64,000 nt of DNA from the NCBI RefSeq assembly GCF_039602135.1, contig NZ_CP125942.1, positions 1,798,001-1,862,000 of the forward strand, read 5' to 3'. A model generated the notes under the pieces. The model was not told where the DNA came from, made no database searches, and saw only the letters and a program-made list of their open reading frames with translations. This DNA comes from Glutamicibacter sp. B1. Lineage in GTDB: Bacteria; Actinomycetota; Actinomycetes; Actinomycetales; Micrococcaceae. The position numbers and the translations under genes were made by a program. Shown here one piece after another: positions 9,991-22,039 of this stretch. How positions within the stretch are numbered: the stretch's first letter is position 1; every line of letters starts with the position of its first letter.

Positions 9991-10050
9991 TTTGTAACAA
10001 ATGAATAAGTCTGAAGCTAGTCTTGTTACTGAACGGCAATTCGGTCAAAC
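9991..10050. promoter_or_regulatory. glpD/regulator divergent control region with dyads
   Basis: Between the divergent glpD and regulator genes, TTTGTaACAAA (9991-10001) is a near-perfect palindrome. GTAACAA (9994-10000) and TTGTTAC (10023-10029) form an inverted pair separated by 22 nt, and TTGTTACTGAA (10023 onward) faces TTCGGTCAAACAA (to 10052) as an imperfect dyad. These are plausible operators for the adjacent regulator; no binding is proven. Confidence 0.4.
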
Positions 10051-10053
10051 AAA

Positions 10054-11091
10054 ATGCACAAACGTGCAGAAATGATGAAGGTGATGAAGAAAACACCGTC
10101 CGGGGGAACCTATAAGCGAGGCGTCACTGGCACATCCGTGCACACCACCCCCAAAGCCAAGGACGCGTTGCGCGCAGCCCAGCTCTATTACCTGCAGGAT
10201 ATGAAGATGGAAGTGATCGCCAGAGAGCTTGGCACCTCACGATCGACCGTCTCCCGATTGCTCACTCACGCCAAGCGCACCGGCATGGTCTCGATCAGCA
10301 TTACCCCCAGCGCCAACATGTCCGCACTGCTAGGAAATCAGCTGGCCGAACACTATGGCGTGAACTTTTATGTGGTTCCCACCGATGGGTCCATGGATGA
10401 TTCAGAACTTCTGGTCCGTGTCTCAGCACATGCGGCCTACCTCTTAGGCGATATCGTCTCCTCCTCGATGACCGTGGGTGTGGCGTGGGGGTCGACCATG
10501 CAAGCGGTCTCGGCGGCGTTGTCATCCCATCCGACCCATGACACTAAAATCGTCCAGCTCAACGGAGCGGCCAACCCGGTCAGTAGTGGCGTCGGCTACG
10601 CGAGCGACATTCTCACGCGCTTTGGTCAGGCCTTCACCGCGCGGACCGAGCAGTTCCCGGTGCCAGCATTTTTTGACCGCGCCTCCACCCGCGATGCCAT
10701 GTGGCAAGAAACCTCGATCCAGCGTGTACTTAAAGTGCAACAAGAGATGAATCTGGCGATCTTCTCGCTCGGTTCGGCCGGATCCACTGTGATCTCGCAG
10801 GTCTACCGCGGCGGATACCTCACCAAAGATGAAACCCAAGAGCTACGAGAGATGGGCGTGGTGGGAGATGTGGCCACGGTGTTTTTCGACAAGGACGGCA
10901 ACAGTTCAAGCATTGCCCTGAACTCGCGTTCCACCGGCCCCACCCTTGATTCGTTGCGCAAGGTGCCCACCAGATTTTGTGTGGTGGCCGGACGCGGCAA
11001 ATTGGCAGCCGTTCGCGGTGCACTCCAGGGCGGGTTGATCACCGACTTGGTCATTGATGAGGGTACGGCTTTGGCCCTGCTCGACGGGTAG
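10054..11091 (+). CDS. SorC/DeoR-type sugar-binding transcriptional regulator
   Basis: About 345 residues. Residues about 36-85 contain a helix-turn-helix (MEVIARELGTSRSTVSRLL followed by an AKRTGMVSI turn). The rest is the phosphosugar-binding SorC domain, with VGVAWGSTMQAV, the LNGA segment, LGSAGSTV and VVAGRGKLAAVRGAL near the end, all characteristic of the family. Such proteins bind a phosphorylated sugar-like effector and usually repress a neighbouring operon. Its divergent position to glpD-glpF-glpK suggests glycerol 3-phosphate or a related metabolite as effector; that is inference. The ATG at 10054 has no clear ribosome binding site, and internal ATGs at 10072-10084 are alternatives. 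Confidence 0.9.
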   Translation: MHKRAEMMKVMKKTPSGGTYKRGVTGTSVHTTPKAKDALRAAQLYYLQDMKMEVIARELGTSRSTVSRLLTHAKRTGMVSISITPSANMSALLGNQLAEHYGVNFYVVPTDGSMDDSELLVRVSAHAAYLLGDIVSSSMTVGVAWGSTMQAVSAALSSHPTHDTKIVQLNGAANPVSSGVGYASDILTRFGQAFTARTEQFPVPAFFDRASTRDAMWQETSIQRVLKVQQEMNLAIFSLGSAGSTVISQVYRGGYLTKDETQELREMGVVGDVATVFFDKDGNSSSIALNSRSTGPTLDSLRKVPTRFCVVAGRGKLAAVRGALQGGLITDLVIDEGTALALLDG

Positions 11092-11101
11092 GATTTAGAC
11101 T

Positions 11102-11983
11102 ATGCGCCAAAGAGAACACCTCATGTCCACGCACCGGATCTATGGCGCGCAGGTGCGCGTATTCACAGCTGTAGCCCACGAGCCCGCCCGTGGTGTGATC
11201 TTTGCGGTCCACGGCTTTCGCGGGGACCACCATGGTTTGGCTCGCATTGTGCAGAACCTTGAGAACTACACGGTGATCGTTCCCGACCTGCCAGGTTTCG
11301 GGGCCTCCAGCTCCATGAGCGATCACGCCCATGATGTTGATGGTTACGCCCAGGCGCTCGATGCGCTGGCCGACGAGTTGCAGCTTGATGACACCATCCA
11401 TCTGCTCGGCCATTCTTTTGGGTCGATCGTCGCCGCCAAACTGGCGAGTATGCGCCCCTTTGCCTCGCTGCTGCTGCTGAACCCGATCTCAGAACTAGCG
11501 TTGGATTCCTCGCAGGCGCTGCTGGCCAAAATTACCAGTGCCTACTATGAGCTGTGCGCCAAACTCCCGGCATTCATCGCCGAACCATTGCTTCGTTCAC
11601 AACTTTTCAGTGACGCCATGAGCCTGGTGATGACCAAAAGCAAGGATCCGGCCATCCGCCGTTATGTGCGTGAGCAGCACCGAGCATATTTTGGTGGTTT
11701 CCACTCAACGAGCACCTTGGCCCAGTCATATCGCGCCTCGATCACTTCGACCGTGGCGAACTACTCCCCCGAGCTGACCCTACCGACCTTGATGATCGGC
11801 GGCATGCAAGATGAACTCGGGACCCCGGAGACTCAAGAACAATTGCGCAGCAGCTTCGCGCACGCACAATTGCTCATGCTCGAGAACGTCGGGCACCTCA
11901 TCCACTACGAAAAGGCCGAAGAAACCGCTGGTGCCATCGACGCATTCTTGCGCTCGCTCCCGCAACCGAGCAGCGAACTCTAA
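11102..11983 (+). CDS. alpha/beta hydrolase
   Basis: A 293-residue hydrolase-fold protein. The oxyanion segment HGFRG is near residue 37, the nucleophile elbow is GHSFG with Ser105, the acid is likely Asp237 in GGMQDE, and the catalytic histidine is His265 in VGHLIHYE, so the triad looks complete. A cap domain lies between about 130 and 215. The substrate is unknown. The gene begins 10 nt after the SorC-type regulator, with TAGGAT before the ATG, so the two are probably co-transcribed. Its TAA overlaps the priA TAG on the opposite strand by two bases, making the genes tail-to-tail with no space for a terminator. Confidence 0.85.
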   Translation: MRQREHLMSTHRIYGAQVRVFTAVAHEPARGVIFAVHGFRGDHHGLARIVQNLENYTVIVPDLPGFGASSSMSDHAHDVDGYAQALDALADELQLDDTIHLLGHSFGSIVAAKLASMRPFASLLLLNPISELALDSSQALLAKITSAYYELCAKLPAFIAEPLLRSQLFSDAMSLVMTKSKDPAIRRYVREQHRAYFGGFHSTSTLAQSYRASITSTVANYSPELTLPTLMIGGMQDELGTPETQEQLRSSFAHAQLLMLENVGHLIHYEKAEETAGAIDAFLRSLPQPSSEL

Positions 11984-13941
11984 AGCACGCTATCCTGGTC
12001 GATCGCGATATTGACCACCGGATCCTTGGCTGCAGACATGGTGGATCGCAGGTGGCGCAGCGCGCTGGTGACGTCATGGCCGTCAGCGTAGGAGAAGAAC
12101 AGCACATACCTGTGTTCGATCGGCGGGCCGTCGATCACCGTTGGACCGTGGATTTGCACCTTAGCCCGCGTGGAATCCTCCAGTGCTGCGATCAGCCGTT
12201 GGGCTCCTGGACCGGAAATGATCGCGCTGCGTACAGCTGGTGGCAACCCAACTTCGCGGCGTTCAGCTAATTCACGTTCGGCGAAGCTTGCCGGATCGTA
12301 GCGGACTAAACTGGCACCGGCCGGGCTGGGATTCCCGGTCAGCACCACTACCCCATCGCTGGTGGCCAGGCTCGCGGCGGTAAACCAGCGTGAGAGCACT
12401 TCTTCGGCGTTCCGCAAAGAATCATGGGCGAGCATCTTGTCGGCGTCGAGCAATAGCACCGTGGCGTAGCCACCTTCAACTATCGGTTCGACTCCCGGAG
12501 TTGCGACCACCAACGCCGGTTTATGAGGGACTTTTTCCACCGGCTTTGCTCCGGTGGAGGAAATAACTGGCACCTTGGGGAACGCCAGTCCGAGTTCTTC
12601 TGCCGTACGCTCGGCCCCAATGCTCGCTGCTCTGATCCGCGGTGATTGGCAATTTTGGCAGCGGTAGTCATGAAACTGCTCGCCACACCAGCGGCACGCC
12701 ACATGTGAGTGCTGCCCGGCAAGATGCAACGGGCCTTGGCACAGAGGACACCGCGCTAGTGTGCGGCAATCTTGGCAGGCGACCGCGGGGACAAAACCGG
12801 TGCGTGCCACCTGCACTAGGACCGGGCCGCTCTCCAACGCCTTGGTTGCTTCGCGCCATGCGGTCGAAGGTATGCGGGCACGGGCCAGCATCGGATCGCG
12901 CTCCAGCTCAAAATCATTGGTTGTAGCGATCACCCGTGCCGCATGGGCACGAAGTTGATTCCGCGGCAATTTCAGCTCGATCGCCCACCCGGTAGTCACC
13001 AGTCGTTGCGCTTCCACGGTGCGTGAGGGCGAAGCGATCAGCAGGGAAATATCGGCCTGCTGGCTACGCAAGAGCGCCACTTCCCTACTGTGCTGGTAGG
13101 GCGCGCGCTGTTCGCGATGGGACTGATCGCCATCCTGCCACACGATTACCAGTTCTAAATCCGGCACGTGGCAGAGGGCGGCGGAACGGGTACCGATGAC
13201 GATCTGCACGGCCCCAGAAATGGCGCGCAGAAAATTTCGGTACCTCGGGGTTGGCCCGTCGTCGGCCTGCAACCGCGCATAAGACTGCGCCCCGTACTCG
13301 GCGTCCAAGTAGTCGCCGAGGATTTTTACATCCCGTGCATCAGGCACAATGAGCAGGACTCGTTTCTCGCGCTGCAGTACCGGCCGGGCAGCGTCCAGCA
13401 AGAATTTTGGCCAGAACCCGTCCACGTTAGGTACCCAGGTGGCCACCGCACGCAGCGTTTCGCCACGTCCCCACGCCTCAAGCGCCTGTGTTCCCTGCTC
13501 GTAGCGTTCGAGCTGATTCGGCGTCTGCGGCAACACCGGGGCGACGTGTTCGAGTTCTTCTTTTTCGACCTTGGCCGCTCGCGCAGGCACAGCCGATCGC
13601 ACCACATCCCACAGCGTGCCGGCATAACGGGTCGCGACCTCACTAGCGGCAGCCACCACCTCTGGGTAAAGGGCCACTTGTTCGCTGACGATTTTTGCCA
13701 GCGGGCGCAACTTCATCGTCGAGGCATGGTCTTCGAGAATTTCGATAATGAATCCGGCCAGTTGTTGTGGTCCAAAAGGGACTTTAACGCGAACACCTGG
13801 GCGAGCTTGTTCCTCCATCGAGGCAGGAACCTCATAGTCAAAAAACCGGTCGAGGTGTGGGACCGAAGAATCAATCAGCACCCGAGCAACCCGTTTAATA
13901 CGGGCCGGCTCGGGTGCTGCGATCAGAGCATCTTGCTGCAC
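11980..13941 (-). CDS. priA: PriA-like primosomal protein, helicase motifs lost
   Basis: 653 residues from the GTG at 13941, which follows the metK stop by 7 nt and has AGGA before it; the frame stays open into metK but that extension reads as shadow coding. The N-terminal DNA-binding part (LDRFFDYEVP...RVKVPFG) and the central zinc-binding cluster (CQDC...CPLC...CRWC...CQNC) are those of PriA. The expected Walker A loop is absent, and the DEEH box position reads QDGDQSH. Actinobacterial PriA proteins are known to lack detectable helicase motifs, so it probably acts in replication restart by binding or loading rather than unwinding. It is last in the mihF-gmk-rpoZ-coaBC-metK-priA series. Confidence 0.9.
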   Translation of the reverse strand: MQQDALIAAPEPARIKRVARVLIDSSVPHLDRFFDYEVPASMEEQARPGVRVKVPFGPQQLAGFIIEILEDHASTMKLRPLAKIVSEQVALYPEVVAAASEVATRYAGTLWDVVRSAVPARAAKVEKEELEHVAPVLPQTPNQLERYEQGTQALEAWGRGETLRAVATWVPNVDGFWPKFLLDAARPVLQREKRVLLIVPDARDVKILGDYLDAEYGAQSYARLQADDGPTPRYRNFLRAISGAVQIVIGTRSAALCHVPDLELVIVWQDGDQSHREQRAPYQHSREVALLRSQQADISLLIASPSRTVEAQRLVTTGWAIELKLPRNQLRAHAARVIATTNDFELERDPMLARARIPSTAWREATKALESGPVLVQVARTGFVPAVACQDCRTLARCPLCQGPLHLAGQHSHVACRWCGEQFHDYRCQNCQSPRIRAASIGAERTAEELGLAFPKVPVISSTGAKPVEKVPHKPALVVATPGVEPIVEGGYATVLLLDADKMLAHDSLRNAEEVLSRWFTAASLATSDGVVVLTGNPSPAGASLVRYDPASFAERELAERREVGLPPAVRSAIISGPGAQRLIAALEDSTRAKVQIHGPTVIDGPPIEHRYVLFFSYADGHDVTSALRHLRSTMSAAKDPVVNIAIDQDSVL

Positions 13942-13948
13942 TGAATTC

Positions 13949-15154
13949 CTAGGCGTTGAACCAGTTGCGCAATGCGTCGACGCGGTCCAGCTTCTCCCAG
14001 GTGAAGTCGTTGTCCTCGCGACCAAAGTGGCCGTGGGCAGCGGTCTTGCGGTAGATCGGGCGCTTGAGATCAAGATCCTCGATGATGCCCAGTGGGCGCA
14101 GGTCGAAGACTTCGTTGATGGCCTTGGTGATCTTGGCAGGGTCAACGGTTTCGGTACCGAAGGTCTCCACGTACAAGCCCACCGGACGTGCTACACCGAT
14201 CGCATAAGCAATTTGCACTTCGGCGCGACGTGCCAGGCCGGCAGCTACCACGTTTTTTGCGACCCAACGCATGGCATAGGCCGCCGAACGGTCCACCTTC
14301 GATGGATCCTTGCCGGAGAAGGCTCCGCCGCCGTGGCGGGCGAAACCACCGTAGGTGTCCACGATGATCTTCCGGCCCGTCAGCCCAGCATCTCCCACTG
14401 GGCCACCGATGATGAAAGGGCCCGAGGGGTTCAAGATGATGTTGGTCTTGGACACGTCCAAGCCGGAGCGTTCCAGGATCGGAGTCACAACCTCTTCGTA
14501 GAGGTCGGCCTTTAAGGTGGCCAGTTCGTATTCCGACGCGTGCTGGCTGGAAACGACCACGGTATCCACGGAGACGGGCTTATCCCCGTCGTAGCCGATG
14601 GTGACCTGAGTCTTGCCATCAGGGCGCAGCAGTGGCATGCGGCCATTCTTTCGCACCTGGGTCAGGCGCTCGGAGAAGCGGTGTGCCAAGAAGATCGGGG
14701 TCGGCATCAGCGAATCGGTCTCATCCGAGGCGTAACCGAACATCAGACCCTGGTCTCCAGCGCCCTGCAGGTCACGGGGGTCCTTGGCGGTACCTTCGCG
14801 GGATTCCAGCGAGTTAAAGACGCCATCGTGGATTTCCTGGGACTGCTGGCCGATCGACACCGAAACACCACAGCGGGCACCGTCGAAGCCGTTGGCCGAG
14901 GAGTCGTAGCCGATGTCCAGAATGGTCTTGCGGACGATCTCGGGGATCTCCACGTAGCCGTTGGTAGTCACCTCACCTGCCACATGCACCAGTCCGGTGG
15001 TGGTCAGGGTCTCGACAGCGACCTTAGAGTTCGGGTCCTGCGCCAGCATGGCGTCGAGGATCGCGTCCGAAATTTGATCGCAAATCTTGTCCGGGTGTCC
15101 CTCGGTCACGGATTCCGAGGTGAAGAGACGAAGTTCAGGGGTTGTTGAAGTCAC
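13949..15154 (-). CDS. metK: S-adenosylmethionine synthetase
   Basis: A 401-residue enzyme forming SAM from methionine and ATP. Family marks seen are [22 protein letters not shown] at the N-terminus, the [10 protein letters not shown] motif, the phosphate-binding GGGAFSGKD loop and the [12 protein letters not shown] segment. Length is as expected. It lies between coaBC and priA, a standard actinobacterial neighbourhood. No SAM riboswitch-like structure was recognised in the 77 nt upstream. priA starts 7 nt after the stop. Confidence 0.98.
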   Translation of the reverse strand: MTSTTPELRLFTSESVTEGHPDKICDQISDAILDAMLAQDPNSKVAVETLTTTGLVHVAGEVTTNGYVEIPEIVRKTILDIGYDSSANGFDGARCGVSVSIGQQSQEIHDGVFNSLESREGTAKDPRDLQGAGDQGLMFGYASDETDSLMPTPIFLAHRFSERLTQVRKNGRMPLLRPDGKTQVTIGYDGDKPVSVDTVVVSSQHASEYELATLKADLYEEVVTPILERSGLDVSKTNIILNPSGPFIIGGPVGDAGLTGRKIIVDTYGGFARHGGGAFSGKDPSKVDRSAAYAMRWVAKNVVAAGLARRAEVQIAYAIGVARPVGLYVETFGTETVDPAKITKAINEVFDLRPLGIIEDLDLKRPIYRKTAAHGHFGREDNDFTWEKLDRVDALRNWFNA

Positions 15155-15231
15155 CTTTTTACTCTATCTGGTCTAGTGGACCGTTAAGCAGTTGTTGCGA
15201 CGATACGTGACTAAGCACCTTATGGCGCAGC

Positions 15232-16458
15232 TCACGAGATGTCGCGCTTGTGTCCTTTTGTTGCGTGGGAAATCTGTTCGATGACGACGCGCGCCACCTC
15301 TAATTTGCTTCCGGCTGCTGGCACCGCTTCGGAGCCATCGGCAAAGAGCACCTGAATGGTGTTGGTTTCTTGACCGAAGGTCAGGTTCGCGCCCACCTCA
15401 TTGACCACGAGCATCTCGCAACCCTTGCGCTGCAACTTCGCTCGACCATAGTCCAATACGGTGCCCTGATCGTCGCCGGTCTCCGCAGCAAAACCAACGA
15501 TGAACTCTGGCAGTTGCGAATTCTCGCTGCGCGCTTGGACGACCTCGGCCAAAATATCGGGGTTACGCACCAGTTCAATGACCGGGGCAGAGTGCTCGTC
15601 GCGCTTTTTGATTTTTGAGTTTTCGATCTTTGCTGGGCGGAAATCTGCGACCGCAGCGTTCATGATCAAAACATCTTTGCCCGGTGCATGCTCAAAGACG
15701 GCCTCCCGAAGCTCTAGGGCGCTTGAGGCGTGCACGAGGTGGACACCGTGCGGTACCTGAACTTCTAGATGCGTGGCGATCAGCGTGACATCGGCGCCAG
15801 CAGCTAGTGCCGCTTGTGCCAGCGCAACGCCCTGGCGGCCCGAGGAACGGTTGCCCAAGAAACGCACCGGATCTAGCGGCTCACGCGTGCCACCAGCGGT
15901 AATCACCACCGAGGTGCCGGCAAGAATTGGATCGCTGAGCAGGTCTTGAACTGAGGCGAAGATTTCTTCGGGTTCCGGCAAGCGACCCGGACCGGTGTCT
16001 TTGCCCGTCAAACGCCCTGTAGCCGGTTTGATGATCCGCACACCGCGTTCGCGCAGGGTCAGCACGTTACTTTGGGTCGCGGGATGCTGCCACATTTCGG
16101 TGTGCATCGCCGGAGCCATCACTACCGGTGCCCGAGTGGCTAATAGTGTGCCGGTGAGCAGGTCGTCGGCGATCCCGGCCGTAGCTTTGGCCAAAATGTC
16201 GGCGGTAGCTGGCACCACGAGCACTAGATCAGCTTGCTGACCGAGGCGAACGTGATTCACGTTTTCGACCGCGTCGAAGACACTTGAAGTGACAGGATTG
16301 CCGGATAAAGCTTCCCACGTGGCATTTCCCACAAAGTTTTCTACGTTGCTGGTGGGGATCACGTCGACATGATGCCCGGCTTCACGCAGTAAACGCAGCA
16401 GGAGAACGGACTTGTAAGCGGCAATTCCAGCCGAGACGCCTAAAACGATTCGCTTCAC
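15232..16458 (-). CDS. coaBC: bifunctional phosphopantothenoylcysteine decarboxylase/phosphopantothenate--cysteine ligase
   Basis: A 408-residue fusion catalysing two consecutive steps of coenzyme A synthesis. The N-terminal CoaC flavodoxin-like part starts with VLGVSAGIAAYKS and contains PATADILAK and the PAMHTEMW substrate motif. The following segment LTGKDTGPGRL replaces the enterobacterial ACG loop, as is usual in actinobacteria. The C-terminal CoaB half begins near residue 180 (VVITAGGTREPLDPVRF, GNRSSGRQG) and includes the NAAVADF and K-rich loop typical of the ligase. It follows rpoZ and precedes metK on the same strand. Confidence 0.97.
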   Translation of the reverse strand: MKRIVLGVSAGIAAYKSVLLLRLLREAGHHVDVIPTSNVENFVGNATWEALSGNPVTSSVFDAVENVNHVRLGQQADLVLVVPATADILAKATAGIADDLLTGTLLATRAPVVMAPAMHTEMWQHPATQSNVLTLRERGVRIIKPATGRLTGKDTGPGRLPEPEEIFASVQDLLSDPILAGTSVVITAGGTREPLDPVRFLGNRSSGRQGVALAQAALAAGADVTLIATHLEVQVPHGVHLVHASSALELREAVFEHAPGKDVLIMNAAVADFRPAKIENSKIKKRDEHSAPVIELVRNPDILAEVVQARSENSQLPEFIVGFAAETGDDQGTVLDYGRAKLQRKGCEMLVVNEVGANLTFGQETNTIQVLFADGSEAVPAAGSKLEVARVVIEQISHATKGHKRDIS

Positions 16459-16570
16459 GAAAGTACTTCCTCGAAGTTTTCTGTGCGGTAAGGACTCTTA
16501 CGTTCACTACCGGCAACCGATGTGCCCAGCGATCGAAAAGAGGTTCGGGGGTAAAAGGTGCTTAACGAAA

Positions 16571-16597
16571 AAGAAGGCGCCCCGGTTAGGGCGCCGA
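16571..16597 (-). terminator. terminator downstream of rpoZ
   Basis: GGCGCCC (16576-16582) pairs with GGGCGCC (16589-16595), and on the minus strand the stem is followed by TTCTTTTTC. It lies 10 nt past the rpoZ stop and would separate mihF-gmk-rpoZ from coaBC, or allow partial read-through. Confidence 0.75.
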
Positions 16598-16605
16598 CTT
16601 TTCGA

Positions 16606-16866
16606 TTAGTCCTCGATGACCTCGGCTGGAGTGACCTTGAGCAGGCTCTCATCCAGTTCGCGCAAGGCGATGGTCAGTGGCTTTTCGTTGAGCTTGGTCT
16701 CAACCAGTGGGCCAACATATTCAAAAAGGCCTTCGTTGAGCTGAGCGTAGTAAGCGTTGATCTGGCGTGCACGCTTCGCCGAGTTTAGTACGATTGCGTA
16801 CTTCGAGTCGTTCGTCTCAAGCAACGAGTCGATCGATGGGTTGATGATTCCCTCTAGGTTGGACAC
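16606..16866 (-). CDS. rpoZ: RNA polymerase omega subunit
   Basis: An 86-residue protein. The conserved omega core is visible: [27 protein letters not shown] and the [10 protein letters not shown] segment near the C-terminus. Omega assists assembly of RNA polymerase by latching the beta-prime subunit. It follows gmk after 11 nt and is followed by a hairpin terminator before coaBC, matching the standard gmk-rpoZ-coaBC order. Confidence 0.96.
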   Translation of the reverse strand: MSNLEGIINPSIDSLLETNDSKYAIVLNSAKRARQINAYYAQLNEGLFEYVGPLVETKLNEKPLTIALRELDESLLKVTPAEVIED

Positions 16867-16877
16867 AGGACTCCCTA

Positions 16878-17441
16878 TTAGTCGTTCTTTAGCCCCATGA
16901 GGGCTACAAGCTCTTCGGCGGCACGTGCCACATCGTCATTAACGATGGTCACGTCGAATTCTGATTCCGCCGCAAGTTCTAGTTTAGCGGTTTCTAGGCG
17001 GCGCTGCTGTTCCTCGGGCGATTCAGTGCCGCGCCCCACAAGGCGGCGCACCAATTCATCCCACGAGGGAGGCGCCAAGAAGACAAATTTTGCTTCCGGC
17101 ATCGATTCTTTGACCTGGCGGGCACCCTGCAAGTCAATCTCGAGCAGAACCTTTTTACCCTCTGCTACAGCATCCTCGACCGTTGAACGAATCGTGCCGT
17201 AGCTGTTCTGGCCGTGGACTACAGCCCACTCCAGCATCTGGCCTTCCTCGACTAGTTCATGGAAACGATCTGGGCCCACAAAAAAGTAGTGGACTCCATC
17301 CTGCTCCCCTGGTCGCGCATTACGGGTCGTTGCCGACACCGAGAGCCAGACATCTGGATAGTTGTCACGGATGTAGGTAGAGACGGTGCCCTTACCTACG
17401 GCCGTGGGGCCGGCTAGAACAGTTACCGACGCAGCGGTCAT
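16878..17441 (-). CDS. gmk: guanylate kinase
   Basis: A 187-residue kinase phosphorylating GMP to GDP. The P-loop reads [14 protein letters not shown], the GMP-binding loop is [22 protein letters not shown], and the [12 protein letters not shown] segment carries the Walker B-like acid. It starts 3 nt after the mihF stop, so translation of the two is probably coupled. Position between mihF and rpoZ is conserved in actinobacteria. Confidence 0.97.
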   Translation of the reverse strand: MTAASVTVLAGPTAVGKGTVSTYIRDNYPDVWLSVSATTRNARPGEQDGVHYFFVGPDRFHELVEEGQMLEWAVVHGQNSYGTIRSTVEDAVAEGKKVLLEIDLQGARQVKESMPEAKFVFLAPPSWDELVRRLVGRGTESPEEQQRRLETAKLELAAESEFDVTIVNDDVARAAEELVALMGLKND

Positions 17442-17444
17442 TGA

Positions 17445-17780
17445 CTACACTTTCGTTTTTGGCGGGCTTTGCTTGAAGTGTTCGGTGATTGCGGTGCGCT
17501 GCTTACGGCCCAGTCCACGTAGACGGCGGGACGGTGAGATGCCAAGGCGCTCCAGCAAGTTTGCCGCGCGTACTTCGCCTACGCCCGGCACCGATTCCAG
17601 AAGGTCCATGACACGCATGCGTCCCACGGCTTCATCTTCGTATACCAAGTCTAGTACCTCGGTGATGGAAATTTTGCCGGCGCTGAACTCGGCCTTGATT
17701 TCTGCACGGCGCGTGCGTGCAGCAAGGGCTTTGGCGCGGGCCCGGATACGATCTTCGTCAGAGAGTTCTCGCAGTACCAT
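17445..17780 (-). CDS. mihF: integration host factor, actinobacterial type
   Basis: A 111-residue basic protein of the actinobacterial mIHF family, unrelated in fold to enterobacterial IHF. A long N-terminal helix (RIRARAKALAARTRRAEIKAEF) leads to a helix-two-turn-helix with the DNA-binding loop SVPGVGEVRAANLLERLGI and a basic tail RRLRGLGRKQRTAI. It is an abundant, essential nucleoid-associated protein in mycobacteria and Streptomyces. The ATG at 17780 is preceded by AAGGATGG. It heads the operon, with its own promoter just upstream. Confidence 0.96.
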   Translation of the reverse strand: MVLRELSDEDRIRARAKALAARTRRAEIKAEFSAGKISITEVLDLVYEDEAVGRMRVMDLLESVPGVGEVRAANLLERLGISPSRRLRGLGRKQRTAITEHFKQSPPKTKV

Positions 17781-17825
17781 CGTTCAGCCATCCTTAATGT
17801 GTAGTCGACTAAGGCTATGTTGAGA

Positions 17826-17854
17826 AACATAGCTTTCCAACGCAGCTTTTGCAA
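17826..17854 (-). promoter_or_regulatory. candidate mihF promoter
   Basis: On the minus strand TTGCAA (17849-17854) and TATGTT (17826-17831) are separated by exactly 17 nt, a good vegetative sigma factor match about 45 nt before the mihF start. The -10 box overlaps a short dyad CTATGTT/AACATAG (17815-17832), and a palindrome TAGTCGACTA lies at 17802-17811 in the leader. Confidence 0.55.
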
Positions 17855-17858
17855 GACT

Positions 17859-17903
17859 AAACGCGTTGTGGCTACTAGAAACTCTAGTAGCCACAACGCG
17901 TTT
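17859..17903. terminator. long perfect hairpin after pyrF
   Basis: A 21-bp perfect inverted repeat (17859-17879 and 17883-17903) with a 3-nt loop, starting AAACGCG and ending CGCGTTT. It lies 22 nt past the pyrF stop and just upstream of the mihF promoter, so it most likely terminates the pyr operon and insulates mihF. Confidence 0.85.
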
Positions 17904-17925
17904 CTGTCACTAAGCGGATTTTTGG

Positions 17926-18760
17926 CTAGCCGGCGGCCAGCAATTCATCGCGTACCCTCAGCGCTTTCTCACGAAGAGCGGCTACTGTTGGCCCCTCTTT
18001 GAGAATGTCACGGCTGCTGGTGCCTAGGACCTGTGCGTAGCTGGAGGCGAAGGACTTGGCAATATCTTGTGCCGTGGCCCCTTGCGCGCCAAGTCCCGGG
18101 GTCAGCAGTGGGGCCTTGCTAGCAGTGAGGTCGATACCTAATTTTTCGGGAGCGTCCCCAATGGTCGCACCAACCACTAGACCTACGTGGCCTAAATCTT
18201 CTGCAGCAGCATTATCCTTGGTGACTTGGTCAATAATTGATTTAGCAACCGAGTTTTGACCACCAACATGCTGCACTGAGGGCCCTTCTGGGTTGGAGGT
18301 TAGACCGAGGACGAACACTCCCCTGCCGGTCGCTGAGGCCAAATCCAAAGCTGGTCGCAAGGACTCATAACCCAAGTATGGGCTCAGTGTCACCGCATCC
18401 GATGCCAGCGGAGAGCTGTCATCGAGCCAGGCGCTGGCATAGGCAGCCATGGTCGAACCAATATCTCCGCGCTTCGCATCAGCTAAGGTAAGCAGGCCAG
18501 CGGATTTAGCGGCATCCAAAGTTTCTTCCAGGGCCGCGAATCCTGCCGAACCGAATCGTTCGTACAGCGCAACCTGTGGCTTCACAATTGCTGCTACCCC
18601 GCCCATCGCCTCAACAACGCGCAGTGAGAAAGATCGCACACCTTCGGCCGTGTCGTCCAGCCCCCAGGCTTCGAGCAACGCCGGATGCGGGTCAATTCCC
18701 ACACACAGCGGGCCCGAAGCCTGCATGGCTGAACGTAGCCGGTCACCAAATGGGGTCGGC

Positions 18761-18768
<8 letters not shown>
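17926..18768 (-). CDS. pyrF: orotidine 5'-phosphate decarboxylase
   Basis: 280 residues from the ATG at 18768, which overlaps the carB stop by 8 nt. The frame is open further upstream but that part lies within carB. The enzyme makes UMP from OMP, the last step of de novo synthesis. The catalytic Lys-Asp tetrad motif appears as [15 protein letters not shown], with [11 protein letters not shown] near the N-terminus and the phosphate-binding [14 protein letters not shown] near the C-terminus. These features mark the longer type 2 OMP decarboxylases usual in actinobacteria. It is the last gene of the pyr operon. Confidence 0.96.

Positions 18769-22038
<3,270 letters not shown>

Positions 22039-22039
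<1 letters not shown>

Noticed and set aside
13942..14145. N-terminal extension of priA
   Set aside because: It overlaps metK in another frame and is Ser/Thr/Arg-rich without PriA similarity; the GTG at 13941 has a ribosome binding site.
15155..15231. SAM riboswitch upstream of metK
   Set aside because: The gap is only 77 nt and shows no pattern I recognise as a SAM riboswitch.
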